From: Rikenellaceae bacterium
Lineage (GTDB): Bacteria > Bacteroidota > Bacteroidia > Bacteroidales > Rikenellaceae
Reading direction: 5' to 3'
DNA: 64,000 bases
Assembly (NCBI GenBank): GCA_017463585.1
Contig: JAFTOX010000018.1
Span: 1 to 64,000 of the forward strand
In this document: positions 54,877 to 63,239 of the stretch, piece by piece
Position numbering within the stretch: the first letter of the stretch is position 1
Layout of the letters: each line of letters begins with the position of its first letter
The notes under the pieces: model-generated
The model's input: only the letters and a program-made list of their open reading frames with translations
Databases searched by the model: none
What the model was told of the DNA's origin: nothing
Translations under genes and position numbers: made by a program

Positions 54877-55284
54877 ATGGCAATCAAACGAGGATCAAAA
54901 GTAGAGCAGTCGTTCTCGGCATCATCGATGACCGACTTGATGTTCCTGCTGCTGTTGTTCTTGCTCATTGCGACGACGCTGATCAACCCTAACGCGCTGA
55001 AATTGACCTTGCCCAAGAGCGCTAACCAGCTCAAAGACAAGGCCTATACGACGGTGTCGGTTGAGGATCTCGGCGGTGGTCGCTATCGCTACTACGTTGA
55101 GTTGGAGCAGGTCGATGGTATCGAGGGCGTCGAGCGAGCATTGAAGGCGCGTTTGGACGGTCAGGAGGCTCCCGTGGTGTCGTTGCATTGCGACAAGACG
55201 GTGGCGATCGACGAGGCGGTGCAGATGATGAACATCGCCCGCGACAACGGCTATAAACTGATTTTGGCTACTTCGCCCAATTAG
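54877..55284 (+). CDS. exbD: ExbD/TolR-family protein
   Basis: A 135-residue protein with one N-terminal membrane helix (about 18-38, SSMTDLMFLLLLFLLIATT), which includes the conserved proton-relay Asp, and a periplasmic domain. It starts 6 bases after exbB and is its stator partner. Confidence 0.94.
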   Translation: MAIKRGSKVEQSFSASSMTDLMFLLLLFLLIATTLINPNALKLTLPKSANQLKDKAYTTVSVEDLGGGRYRYYVELEQVDGIEGVERALKARLDGQEAPVVSLHCDKTVAIDEAVQMMNIARDNGYKLILATSPN

Positions 55285-55314
55285 ACTGCGGGTGGCTAAA
55301 CCAATTGATTTAGA

Positions 55315-56112
55315 ATGTATTATTACAACCCAGATAAACGCACGGGACGTGTGGCGGCATCGGTCGCAACGTTGCTCTATTTCCTGACTTTGGCGTTGTT
55401 GTTTGTGCTTGTCAAGTTCACAATGCCCGAGGAGCCGGAGTATGGCAACGGAATGTTGATCGATTTCGGTACGGTGGCCGAGGCAGGAGGAGCTACCGAT
55501 CCGTCAATGAGCGAGGTCGATGAATCGGCGTCGCAGCCCTCGTCGGCACCTCAGCCGACCGAACCTCAATTGACTTCGGACGATGAGGAGGCCCCCGAGA
55601 TCGCTCAGCAGCAGAAGACGCAAAAGCCGCAACCGACTCAGACCCAGCAGCAAGCGAAGAAGCCTACGGACCAGACCGAGCAGGCGCCGCCACGTCAGGT
55701 GAACAAGCGAGCGCTGTTCTCTGGTCGCACGCAGGGTAGCTCATCGACTTCGGAGGGAACTTCGGAAGGTGCTGGCAACCAGGGCGAGCAGGGTGGTTCG
55801 CCCGAGGGTAGCCACGATGGTATGGGTCAGGGTAGCAACGGTAGTTTCGATTTGGCGGGACGAGGCTTGATTGGCGGCAAATTACCGAGTGCCGATTATC
55901 CGTCGAACTATTCGGGCAAGGTGGTCGTTTCGATTACGGTTGACCGTGAGGGTCGAGTGACGAAGGCTGTGCACCAACCCGTTGGCTCGACGACCAATGC
56001 AGGAGTGTTGGTTAATGCGGCTATCAATGCTGCCCGCAAGGCTCGATTTACGCCGAGCGAAACCCAAGATATCCAGACGGGTACGATTACATACGTATTT
56101 AAGTTGCAGTAA
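55315..56112 (+). CDS. tonB: TonB-family energy transducer
   Basis: A 265-residue protein with an N-terminal anchor (about 14-36), a long Pro/Gln/Glu/Ser-rich periplasm-spanning linker (about 60-180) and a C-terminal TonB domain (about 195-265; YSGKVVVSITVDREGRVTKA and final TYVFKLQ). Third gene of the exbB-exbD-tonB set. Confidence 0.9.
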   Translation: MYYYNPDKRTGRVAASVATLLYFLTLALLFVLVKFTMPEEPEYGNGMLIDFGTVAEAGGATDPSMSEVDESASQPSSAPQPTEPQLTSDDEEAPEIAQQQKTQKPQPTQTQQQAKKPTDQTEQAPPRQVNKRALFSGRTQGSSSTSEGTSEGAGNQGEQGGSPEGSHDGMGQGSNGSFDLAGRGLIGGKLPSADYPSNYSGKVVVSITVDREGRVTKAVHQPVGSTTNAGVLVNAAINAARKARFTPSETQDIQTGTITYVFKLQ

Positions 56113-56137
56113 TATAATAACTTAAAACAACAGAACG

Positions 56138-56581
56138 ATGATGAAGAGATCGATATTGACCCTATTTGCGGTGGCGTTGTTGGCAGTTGTCGCAACGTCG
56201 GTATCTGCGCAGACGACCGAGCCGCAGAGCCAAGAGAAGAGCGCAACCAAGAAGGGTGCGCAGATGACCTTTACGACCAATAGCTACGACTTTGGCGACA
56301 TTGCTCGCAAGGGTGGCGATGTGGAGTGTACGTTCGAGTTTGTCAATGATGGCGACGCCCCGCTGGTGATCACTCGCGTAGTAACGTCGTGCTCGTGCAC
56401 CAAGGCCGAGTATTCGAAAAAGCCTATCCCCGCGGGTGCAAAATCGACCATCAAGATCATCTACGAGCCCCACAAGAAGGAGCCGGGTGTGTTCCATAAG
56501 GTGATTCAGATTTTCACCAATACGGCCGACAAACGCAAGATCGTAACGGTCAAGGGTAATTCGATTGATAAGAAAAAATAG
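56138..56581 (+). CDS. DUF1573 exported protein
   Basis: A 147-residue protein with a signal peptide (ending VSAQ). The DUF1573 domain has NSYDFGDIARKGGDVECTFEF, the Cys-rich VTSCSCTKAEYSKKPI and KIIYEPHKKEPGVFHK. This Ig-like family is typical of Bacteroidota; function unknown. It follows tonB after 25 bases. A second DUF1573 gene lies at 61706-62140. Confidence 0.88.
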   Translation: MMKRSILTLFAVALLAVVATSVSAQTTEPQSQEKSATKKGAQMTFTTNSYDFGDIARKGGDVECTFEFVNDGDAPLVITRVVTSCSCTKAEYSKKPIPAGAKSTIKIIYEPHKKEPGVFHKVIQIFTNTADKRKIVTVKGNSIDKKK

Positions 56582-56588
56582 ACGCGAT

Positions 56589-57905
56589 ATGAACTTGCTA
56601 TTCAATAATATAACCGTTCTGCCGATGACGGCATCGCTTGCCGACGAGGAGAAATACTTCGAGGCGTCGGTAGGTGTGCAGGGCAATCGCATTACGATGG
56701 TTACGCGCGATGCAGACGAGGTTGCGCGTTTTCGTGAGGCGTGCTGTGGCGACCTGCGCGAGGTGGACGGGCGAGGCAAGCTGTTGATGCCTGGTCTGAT
56801 CAACACCCATTGCCACGTGTCGATGACGCTGATGCGCGGCTATGCCGACGATATTCCGCTGATGGAGTGGCTCAATGGCAAGATTTGGCCATACGAGGCG
56901 CTGATCGACCGCAACGATGTGCAGTTGGGTGCCGAATTGGGTATTGTCGAGATGTTGCGCGGGGGCGTAACGACCTTCGTCGATATGTATTGGTACGAGG
57001 AGGCGGTGGCCGATGCAGCCGAGAAATTGGGTATCCGCGCGGTGCTGTCGCCCTGCTTTGTCGATGACCGTATGGAGGCATTCGAGGAGGACCTGCCCGC
57101 AACGGTGGCGAAGGCGGCGAAGTGCGACCGCTTGTCGGTGATGATTGCTCCACACGCGCCGTATAGTTGCTCGGAGGCGAACTTGCGTCGCGCGGCTGAG
57201 CTGAGCGAGGAGTATGGTCTGCCCATCACGATTCACTTGGCCGAAACGCACGACGAGGAGCGCCAGATTCGTGAGCGATATGGCTGCTCGCCAGTAGAGA
57301 TGATTGACGGCTTCGGACTATTGAAGGAGGGCACGATTGCGGCCCATTGCGTCCATTTGAGCGATAGCGACCGTCGCACGCTACTCGAACGAGGTGTCTC
57401 GGTGGCGCATAACCCGCAGAGCAATATGAAGATTTCGAGTGGCGTATCGCCTGTGGCAACGCTGTTGGGCGAGGGTGTGAATGTAACGATCGCAACCGAC
57501 GGACCCTGCTCGAACAACGATCTGGATATGTGGGAGGAGATGCGCAGTGCGTCGTTCTTGCAGAAGTTGAGTGCGGGTGATCCGTGCGTGATTCCGGCGT
57601 ATGAGCTGTTGCGAATGGCGACGGTCGGTGGTGCAAAGGCGATCGGTCGTGGCGACGAGTTGGGTCAGATTAAGGAGGGTATGCTGGCCGATGTGATTGT
57701 GCTCGATATGGAGAAGCCGCACCTCTATCCGCGCTACGACGTGGTGGCGAATTTGGCATACGCAGCCAAGGCGTCGGACGTCGATATGGTTGTGGTTAAT
57801 GGTGAGGTGCTGGTCGATGGTGGCGATGTGTTGGGCGTCGATGAGATGGATCTGTGCCGTCGTGTTGAGCGCCGCGCCAAGGAGCTTGACGCAATGGTGA
57901 AGTAA
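56589..57905 (+). CDS. MTA/SAH deaminase-like amidohydrolase
   Basis: A 438-residue metal-dependent hydrolase. The start at 56589 (MNLLFNNITVLPM) follows the DUF1573 stop by 7 bases; an upstream in-frame ATG lies inside that gene. Metal and substrate motifs are INTHCHVSMTLMRGYADDIP, HLAETHDEER, AAHCVHLSD and ATDGPCSNNDLDMWEEM. The family deaminates 5'-methylthioadenosine and S-adenosylhomocysteine, which would link it to the methyl cycle served by MetH/MetF, though the genes are 47 kb apart. Confidence 0.88.
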   Translation: MNLLFNNITVLPMTASLADEEKYFEASVGVQGNRITMVTRDADEVARFREACCGDLREVDGRGKLLMPGLINTHCHVSMTLMRGYADDIPLMEWLNGKIWPYEALIDRNDVQLGAELGIVEMLRGGVTTFVDMYWYEEAVADAAEKLGIRAVLSPCFVDDRMEAFEEDLPATVAKAAKCDRLSVMIAPHAPYSCSEANLRRAAELSEEYGLPITIHLAETHDEERQIRERYGCSPVEMIDGFGLLKEGTIAAHCVHLSDSDRRTLLERGVSVAHNPQSNMKISSGVSPVATLLGEGVNVTIATDGPCSNNDLDMWEEMRSASFLQKLSAGDPCVIPAYELLRMATVGGAKAIGRGDELGQIKEGMLADVIVLDMEKPHLYPRYDVVANLAYAAKASDVDMVVVNGEVLVDGGDVLGVDEMDLCRRVERRAKELDAMVK

Positions 57906-57926
57906 CCAATTCCGATCCGAAAATTA

Positions 57927-57960
57927 ATAGCCGCACTCCTGCAACGAGGGGTGCGGCTAT
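57927..57960. terminator. Bidirectional hairpin terminator
   Basis: ATAGCCGCACTCCT pairs over 14 bases with AGGGGTGCGGCTAT (one G-U pair) around GCAACG. It lies between convergent genes; the T-tracts on either side are modest. Confidence 0.7.
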
Positions 57961-57983
57961 TGTTATAAAAGGTTATGTAGCTC

Positions 57984-58730
57984 TTACTCGGTGGGCGGCA
58001 CATCGAAATCAATCTGATCGACGGTGAGCACCGTAACCTGCTGTCCGTTGTATTGCCCTGAGCACTCGGCACCGAGCAGGCGACCCTCGCTCTTCGAGAA
58101 TCGGGCAACGATCTCCACCTTGTCGCTCCTATCGCTGACGATGATCGTGTCGCCCTCCTCGCGGAATTTTAGCAGAATACCCGTTAGCAAAGCGTACTCC
58201 TTCAATTTATCGATCGTAGCGAACGGCGTGAGGTCGATACCTTTGTCGGGGCGTTCGAGTACCAATTGCCCGTTCTGGTAGCGTCGATAGCTCTCGCCGT
58301 CATAGAGCTCCATAGAACGAGCCTCGTCCTGCCACTTGATAGCCATCTTGACCTTCGAGTCCTCTTTGCGAATCTCGACGATGCCCTGCATTGGAGTACC
58401 TTCAAATTCAACGTTGTAGAGTTCATCTTGCGTGCGCTTGCTCTCGGCAACATTTGCGGTGAAATGGACGAGGAAACTGTCGGCCTCGGCAAGGCGCATC
58501 ATTGCCTGCTCGACCACCTCGCGGGCGGTGCTGGTCTGCACGCCGCTAATGCCGATGACAACTGCCACAGCGACCATAGCGGCAACGGCACTAATGCGTA
58601 CTGCCTGCCAGAGCGGGCGGCGGCGCGGTGCGGGGGCTTTGAACGAGAGTGAGGTGGTGGGGGCGAAACGGGGCGAAAGAATGTCGACCACACGATCGTC
58701 CGAAAAGTTGTCTAAATTGTTGGTCTTCAT
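57984..58730 (-). CDS. Putative anti-sigma-like membrane protein
   Basis: A 248-residue protein with an N-terminal cytoplasmic segment of about 40 residues, one transmembrane helix (about 44-63) and a periplasmic part (about 70-248) resembling LolA/RseB-like lipid-binding folds (EVVEQAMMRLAEADSFLVHFTANV, then MQGIVEIRKEDSKVKMAIKW). It lies 24 bases downstream of an ECF sigma gene on the same strand. Position and topology suggest it holds that sigma factor in check, but no anti-sigma domain such as zinc-finger or FecR is recognisable. Confidence 0.65.
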   Translation of the reverse strand: MKTNNLDNFSDDRVVDILSPRFAPTTSLSFKAPAPRRRPLWQAVRISAVAAMVAVAVVIGISGVQTSTAREVVEQAMMRLAEADSFLVHFTANVAESKRTQDELYNVEFEGTPMQGIVEIRKEDSKVKMAIKWQDEARSMELYDGESYRRYQNGQLVLERPDKGIDLTPFATIDKLKEYALLTGILLKFREEGDTIIVSDRSDKVEIVARFSKSEGRLLGAECSGQYNGQQVTVLTVDQIDFDVPPTE

Positions 58731-58754
58731 AGTGATTGCTTGTTTTTTAGTTTG

Positions 58755-59267
58755 TTAAATCAGCCCGCGCTTTTCGAGGGCTTCGCGCAACTTGTCAATG
58801 CCATAGCGAAAACGCGATTTGGCAGTTGTGAGAGGAATGTTGCAGATCGAGGCAATCTCGTCGAATTGACGACCGCCATAGATTCGCAATCGGATCACTT
58901 CGCTCTGCTCATCGGGTAGGAGCGCCATCAGTCGTTCGATCAATCGAAACTCTTGTTCGAAATCCTTCGGAGCGAGGTCGTCGCTACTCAGATTGTCGAG
59001 CGTTTCGGTCGAGGCAAACTGTCGTCGAGAGCGTAATGCTGAGGTGCAACTATTTGTCAATGAGCGATAAATGTAGCCTTTCAGGTCTTCGATCTCGGCA
59101 AGTCGTGCGCCCTGTTTCGAGAGTCTGAGGTAGAGGTCTTGCACCACGTCATCAGCTTCGGTGGCAGACCCCAACCGATAGCAGGCATATCGAAACAGAT
59201 CGTTGCGCTCGGACTGCATTAGCTCGGCGAGGCGGGTGAGTTGTTTGTTTTCGGTTGTTAGTTTCAT
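58755..59267 (-). CDS. ECF RNA polymerase sigma factor
   Basis: A 170-residue sigma-70 family protein. The start at 59267 (MKLTTENKQL) is favoured over an upstream ATG in the repeat-containing leader. Region 2 (about 18-80) includes RYACYRLGSATEADDVVQDLYLRL. Region 4 (about 110-165) includes the helix-turn-helix GGRQFDEIASICNIPLTTAKSRF. It is paired with the putative membrane regulator downstream. Its leader contains one copy of a duplicated promoter-like element. Confidence 0.93.
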   Translation of the reverse strand: MKLTTENKQLTRLAELMQSERNDLFRYACYRLGSATEADDVVQDLYLRLSKQGARLAEIEDLKGYIYRSLTNSCTSALRSRRQFASTETLDNLSSDDLAPKDFEQEFRLIERLMALLPDEQSEVIRLRIYGGRQFDEIASICNIPLTTAKSRFRYGIDKLREALEKRGLI

Positions 59268-59353
59268 AATTTGTTTTCCGTTTGTTGGAAACGCGCTTCC
59301 GAATATATAACGCACAACATTCGAAAAAGACTTAATGCACTTGCAAATTTATC

Positions 59354-59390
59354 GAAAAAAAGGATTGCTCCCCGCGGAAAGAACAATCCT
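59354..59390 (-). terminator. Terminator, copy A
   Basis: On the minus strand AGGATTG and CAATCCT pair around a 16-base loop and are followed by TTTTTTT. It has no annotated gene directly upstream, only the second promoter-like copy. Confidence 0.75.
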
Positions 59391-59468
59391 CATCTAACTT
59401 TATTTTTACTCTGGAAGGCTATCGCGTGGCCACTCCCACCCAAGGATCACACCGCACGAACCGCACTC
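59391..59468 (-). ncRNA. Candidate small RNA between duplicated elements
   Basis: If the promoter-like copy at 59470-59510 is active on the minus strand, transcripts would run about 100 bases through this stretch and stop at terminator A (59354-59390). No reading frame of note lies inside. This is only an inference from layout. Confidence 0.25.
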
Positions 59469-59524
59469 CTGAATATATAATGCACAAAAGCCGAAAAAGA
59501 CTTAATGTGCCGAGAGATTTTTTA

Positions 59525-59557
59525 CGAAAAACGGTTGCCCTCGTTGGAGAGCAACCG
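59525..59557 (-). terminator. Terminator, copy B (after trmH)
   Basis: On the minus strand CGGTTGC and GCAACCG pair around a 12-base loop and are followed by TTTTTCG. It lies 25 bases after the trmH-like gene. Confidence 0.8.
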
Positions 59558-59581
59558 CATATTCATTTGGGAATCGCGCGT

Positions 59582-60109
59582 TTATCGCAATTGTCGGAAC
59601 GCCTCCCAAAGGATTACACCGCCCGAAACAGCCACGTTGAGCGAATGTTTGGTGCCCGCTTGGGGAATCTCGATCGCGCCATCGCACAGATCAACGGCCG
59701 CCTGATCGACGCCAAAAACCTCATTGCCAAAGACCAAACCGTAGCGCACGCCACGCTCGGCACGCCACTCGCCTGCCATCTCGGCACCCTCGACCTGCTC
59801 GATTGCCAACACACGCACACCCTCCTCTTTGAGGGCTTTGACGCACTCGACGGTCGATGACCATTGACGCCATTCGACGGTCAGCTCGGCACCGAGAGCC
59901 GTCTTGTGAATCTCGCGGTTGGGCGGTGTGGCGGTGATACCACACAGGTGCACACGCGCGCAAGCAAAGGCGTCGGCTGTGCGGAAAAACGAGCCTACGT
60001 TGTTCAACGAACGGATATTATCGAGCACAATTTCGACGGGCAGCTTCTCGGCCACGGCAAATTCGTCGGGGGTGAGGCGATTCAGTTCCTCGTTAGTTAT
60101 CTTTCGCAT
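59582..60109 (-). CDS. TrmH-family RNA 2'-O-methyltransferase
   Basis: A 175-residue SPOUT enzyme without a separate N-terminal substrate domain. Motif 1 is LDNIRSLNNVGSFFRTADAF, motif 2 LVFGNEVFGVDQ and motif 3 IPQAGTKHSLNVAVSGGVILWE. The short form is closer to tRNA (TrmH-like) methyltransferases. It starts 6 bases after the outer-membrane barrel gene on the same strand. Confidence 0.9.
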   Translation of the reverse strand: MRKITNEELNRLTPDEFAVAEKLPVEIVLDNIRSLNNVGSFFRTADAFACARVHLCGITATPPNREIHKTALGAELTVEWRQWSSTVECVKALKEEGVRVLAIEQVEGAEMAGEWRAERGVRYGLVFGNEVFGVDQAAVDLCDGAIEIPQAGTKHSLNVAVSGGVILWEAFRQLR

Positions 60110-60115
60110 TATGAG

Positions 60116-61192
60116 TTAGTTATCTTTATTTTTACGTTTAAGCGCAAGGCGTCGGCTGTCGATTCCGACACTAAGTTGCACGAGTTGCGAGGTTACGACT
60201 CTGCCCGCTGTAAAGTGCAACGAAATTCCTGCGTGCAGGCTCACGGGTACGGCGTCGCTCCACCACGTGCGATCGTAGTAGAGTTCGGTGCGGTTGTAGC
60301 ATTTGCTCGCACCGCCCTCCATCGCATAGAAACGCTCGCCTGAGTACAAATCGCCACCATATTTGGCGAAATAGGGCATCAGATTGTTGCCGATGTATAG
60401 GCGGTTGTCGATTCCGACGTGCCACTTTTCGAGGCGCAGGCGCAGCTCGCCACCATAGGGTTGAACTCCCTTTTCGCCCGTTATGCGATCGCGCTGGAAT
60501 GTCTGTATCCAACTTGCCGTAAGCGACAGACGGTCAAGCGGTAAGAGGTGTTCGAACTTGGCTCCGACGTAGGGTTGAACGGCAATATTATCGACCACGC
60601 CCGACAGCCCGACGCGACCCGCATAGTGATAGACCGAGAGGGTATATCCGCACGTGAAGACTTGTCGCGTATATTCGCCTGCCGAGAAGATTCGGAACTT
60701 CTCGCGCTCCTCGACCGAGTAGATTCCGTCCCAATCAACGCCCAACTCGACAAAGCCTCCCGTACCACGATATTGCAACAGCAGTCCGTCGAGATTCTTG
60801 TCGTAGAAGCGCACCGAGTCGCTCGCAATGGCACCCGAGTAGTCGCCCAAGAGCATTTTGCGGGGATAGATACCCGCCGTGGCGTTGAACTGTCGCCCAC
60901 GATAGGCGTAGTAGAGCACCAATTCGGGATTCTCGCAGAAGCGAGTGTCGCGTCCGAAGCTCTTTGTGATATCGGCTCCGATCATCAGCGCGTGCTGCCC
61001 TTTGCCCCAACCCATACCGACCATTGGCGTCAGTCGTGCGCCAAAGAGGGTCTGCGAGGGGATACTCAGATCGGCATATTCGCGGTTGTCGAAGTTCAGA
61101 TCGAAATCTGCCGACCACAGAAATTTCTGCGCCGACACGGGCATTGCCAGCGCCACGCAGAGCAGTGCGAGGAGTGTGCGAATAGATTTCAT
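60116..61192 (-). CDS. Outer-membrane beta-barrel protein of unknown function
   Basis: A 358-residue protein. The chosen start gives the signal peptide MKSIRTLLALLCVALAMPVSAQ; an in-frame ATG 63 bases upstream would add a basic, non-signal segment. The mature chain alternates polar and hydrophobic residues with many Tyr/Trp and ends in a strand-rich region, as in a barrel of about 14-16 strands. GIYPRKMLLGDYS suggests a porin-like fold. Family not recognised. It is in an operon with the TrmH-like gene. Confidence 0.75.
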   Translation of the reverse strand: MKSIRTLLALLCVALAMPVSAQKFLWSADFDLNFDNREYADLSIPSQTLFGARLTPMVGMGWGKGQHALMIGADITKSFGRDTRFCENPELVLYYAYRGRQFNATAGIYPRKMLLGDYSGAIASDSVRFYDKNLDGLLLQYRGTGGFVELGVDWDGIYSVEEREKFRIFSAGEYTRQVFTCGYTLSVYHYAGRVGLSGVVDNIAVQPYVGAKFEHLLPLDRLSLTASWIQTFQRDRITGEKGVQPYGGELRLRLEKWHVGIDNRLYIGNNLMPYFAKYGGDLYSGERFYAMEGGASKCYNRTELYYDRTWWSDAVPVSLHAGISLHFTAGRVVTSQLVQLSVGIDSRRLALKRKNKDN

Positions 61193-61291
61193 AGGGATTG
61201 TTACGCGAAAAAACGAACGGGCACGTTTCTCCTTTATCGATAGGGAGTTACGCACCCGTTTGAATGTGTTGGCGCGTTGAGGCGCACATTG

Positions 61292-61615
61292 TTACTTGTT
61301 CTGCTGGGGCTGAGCCTCGGGCGATGCCATAATCATATTCTTATCGACACGCAGAGTTACGTTGTCGCAAACCTCGATTACAACATACGACTCCTTCACC
61401 TCGCGCACCTTGCCGTGGATACCGCCTGCGGTGATCACCTTGGTACCCTTGACCATCGAGTCGCGGAACTTAGCCATCTCCTTACGGCGCTTCGATTCGG
61501 GACGCCAGATGAAGAGCCACATAACCAAGATCATTGCAACGATCATAATCCAGAAACCGCCCTGACCGGGAGCCTGAGGTGCTACCTCACCGGCAGCCTG
61601 TAAGAATGTAAACAT
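61292..61615 (-). CDS. yajC: Preprotein translocase subunit YajC
   Basis: A 107-residue protein with one transmembrane helix (about 21-40, GGFWIMIVAMILVMWLFIW) followed by the conserved RPESKRRKEM and the small domain GTKVITAGGIHGKVREVKE. It associates with the SecDF complex in the inner membrane. It has its own promoter, separate from the upstream nusB and DUF1573 genes. Confidence 0.95.
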   Translation of the reverse strand: MFTFLQAAGEVAPQAPGQGGFWIMIVAMILVMWLFIWRPESKRRKEMAKFRDSMVKGTKVITAGGIHGKVREVKESYVVIEVCDNVTLRVDKNMIMASPEAQPQQNK

Positions 61616-61662
61616 AGTGTAAAAATTGTTATTGGTTTAATTTTCTGTTTCGAACATTTTGG

Positions 61663-61670
61663 CAAATATA
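61663..61670 (-). promoter_or_regulatory. -7 box of yajC
   Basis: The minus strand reads TATATTTG (TAnnTTTG), 47 bases before the yajC start codon. Confidence 0.6.
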
Positions 61671-61705
61671 CGCTTTTTTCGCGGGATTACAAACCCTCGC
61701 ACGAT

Positions 61706-62140
61706 TTATTCGACCTCGGCTTCTATATAAATGGTCAAAGGGCGCACTTCATTTGACGTATAGAGCCTTATGCGTTTGAACTGCCAGCCGTAGAATCCTT
61801 GCGAATCGAAACGCACCTCGACGCGCGCCGTATCGCCCACGCCAATCGGTTGCGAGGGGTAGTCGATGTTGGTGCAGCCGCACGTGGTTTCGGTGCGTGT
61901 GATGACGATGGGGGTGTCCGTTAGGTTGCGCACTCCGACCCCCATTGCAATCACCTCGCCCGAATGCATACGTCCCAATCGCAACGTGTCGCACGATGCC
62001 ACGATGAGCGAATCGCCTACGCCGATAACTGTTTGCAGGGGAGTGTTGGCTGCTCTTTCGGGGGCGGGGGCTGGGGCTGAGCTACGGCCTCCACACGCGA
62101 TCATCAATCCGAAGAGTGAAAGTATCAATAGTTTGCGCAT
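61706..62140 (-). CDS. DUF1573 lipoprotein
   Basis: A 144-residue protein. The start at 62140 gives a lipoprotein signal (MRKLLILSLFGLMIACGG). The mature part is a short linker rich in Ala/Pro, then a DUF1573 Ig-like domain with TETTCGCTNIDYPSQPIGVGD. Its place between nusB and yajC is a conserved Bacteroidota arrangement. Function unknown. Confidence 0.85.
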   Translation of the reverse strand: MRKLLILSLFGLMIACGGRSSAPAPAPERAANTPLQTVIGVGDSLIVASCDTLRLGRMHSGEVIAMGVGVRNLTDTPIVITRTETTCGCTNIDYPSQPIGVGDTARVEVRFDSQGFYGWQFKRIRLYTSNEVRPLTIYIEAEVE

Positions 62141-62221
62141 ATCCTTTTTTGCTCGGTTGTTACAAAAAGGAGCGACCCGCAAAAGTCGCTCCATAAATCA
62201 ATTGAGGGCGGGCGCACTGGT

Positions 62222-63160
62222 TTAGATCAGTCCGCGACCACTCTTGACAATCACACCTTCGGCTGTGAGCGTCTCGGCGCACTTGTCCAGAATGCCGTTG
62301 ATGAACGTGCCGCTACCCACCGACGAGTAGTGCTTTGCGATCTCGATATACTCGTCGAGTGTAACCTTGACAGGAATCGACTCGAAGTTGATCATCTCCG
62401 AAATAGCCGTTGTCATAATCAGATTGTCCATAAATGCGATACGCTCCACGTCCCAGTTGCGCGTAAAACGCTCGACGATCTTCATATAGCTATCGTAATT
62501 GACCAACGTGCGACGGAACAGCTCCTCGATAAACTCGCGGTCGTCATCATTCTTGAACTTGGGCAGTACGGGCACCTCGGTATGCGATGCGCGGCAGTTG
62601 CTCAGCGTGCGCAGAACCATCACAAGAGCGAATCCGAGATCGTCGTTCCACATAATCGACTGCTCGTCGAGCACCTCCTCGACCATTTCGAGGTTCTCGA
62701 TCTCGCGGGTGTAGAACTGCTCGACAAGACGCACGTCGTCGCGGTAGGTTGCCTTTTCGACGGTCATATAAGCCTGATAGTAATCCGACGCTACGAGGTT
62801 GTTATAGAGCGTTTTGATCAATTCGGGATACTGAGCCCAACCCAGACCGCGCTTAGCAGCGAAGTCGTTGATACGACCACTTGCACGCCATTGGGCGATG
62901 AGGCGGTTATCGACGAAACGGGTATTGGGGTTGAGGTCTTCGTATGTTGCCAGATGTTTCTGCTTAGCCAGCTCGATACGGCTTTCGGCATAGTCGGCAA
63001 CATCGACGATGAGCAACATCATCTGAAAATAGAGATCGTACGCTTTGTCGATGCTGTGTTGGAGAGTTTTCTCCGACGCAGCCAGATCGGTAGCGTTCGA
63101 TTTGAGGTGCGAATAGAGGTTTTTGACTGCTTTGAGCCTGAGTAATCTGCGAGACAACAT
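62222..63160 (-). CDS. nusB: Transcription antitermination factor NusB (long form)
   Basis: A 312-residue protein. The start at 63160 (MLSRRLLRLKAVKNLYSH) is the NusB N-terminus. The classical NusB fold lies in the C-terminal half (about 180-305; DREFIEELFRRTLVNYDSY, then TISEMINFESIPVKVTLDEYIEIAKHYSS-like helices). The extra helical insert of about 150 residues is normal for Bacteroidota. It takes part in rRNA transcription with NusE. Confidence 0.93.
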   Translation of the reverse strand: MLSRRLLRLKAVKNLYSHLKSNATDLAASEKTLQHSIDKAYDLYFQMMLLIVDVADYAESRIELAKQKHLATYEDLNPNTRFVDNRLIAQWRASGRINDFAAKRGLGWAQYPELIKTLYNNLVASDYYQAYMTVEKATYRDDVRLVEQFYTREIENLEMVEEVLDEQSIMWNDDLGFALVMVLRTLSNCRASHTEVPVLPKFKNDDDREFIEELFRRTLVNYDSYMKIVERFTRNWDVERIAFMDNLIMTTAISEMINFESIPVKVTLDEYIEIAKHYSSVGSGTFINGILDKCAETLTAEGVIVKSGRGLI

Positions 63161-63183
63161 ATATTTGAACGTTTTTTCGACTG

Positions 63184-63191
63184 CAAAAGTA
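63184..63191 (-). promoter_or_regulatory. -7 box of nusB
   Basis: The minus strand reads TACTTTTG (TAnnTTTG), 24 bases before the nusB start. Confidence 0.65.
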
Positions 63192-63212
63192 ACTATTTTT
63201 TCGCGAAAAGAG

Positions 63213-63220
63213 TATCTTTG
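63213..63220 (+). promoter_or_regulatory. -7 box of the flavoprotein gene
   Basis: TATCTTTG matches TAnnTTTG, 20 bases before the start codon, divergent from the nusB promoter. Confidence 0.65.
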
Positions 63221-63239
63221 TGCAAATAAAAACAACGAA

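Larger units (their letters stand above)
59300..59510 (-). repeat. Duplicated promoter-like element upstream of the sigma gene
   Basis: Two copies of about 41 bp (59300-59340 and 59470-59510) match at about 34 of 40 positions, sharing GAATATATAA and CGAAAAAGACTTAATG. On the minus strand each is preceded by a hairpin plus T-run (59354-59390 and 59525-59557). The unit terminator + element is therefore present twice, 170 bases apart. Confidence 0.75.

Noticed and set aside
58755..59267. ECF sigma factor controlling the susC locus
   Set aside because: It is nearly 37 kb away, the SusC lacks an STN domain, and the sigma's own neighbour is not a FecR-type anti-sigma factor.
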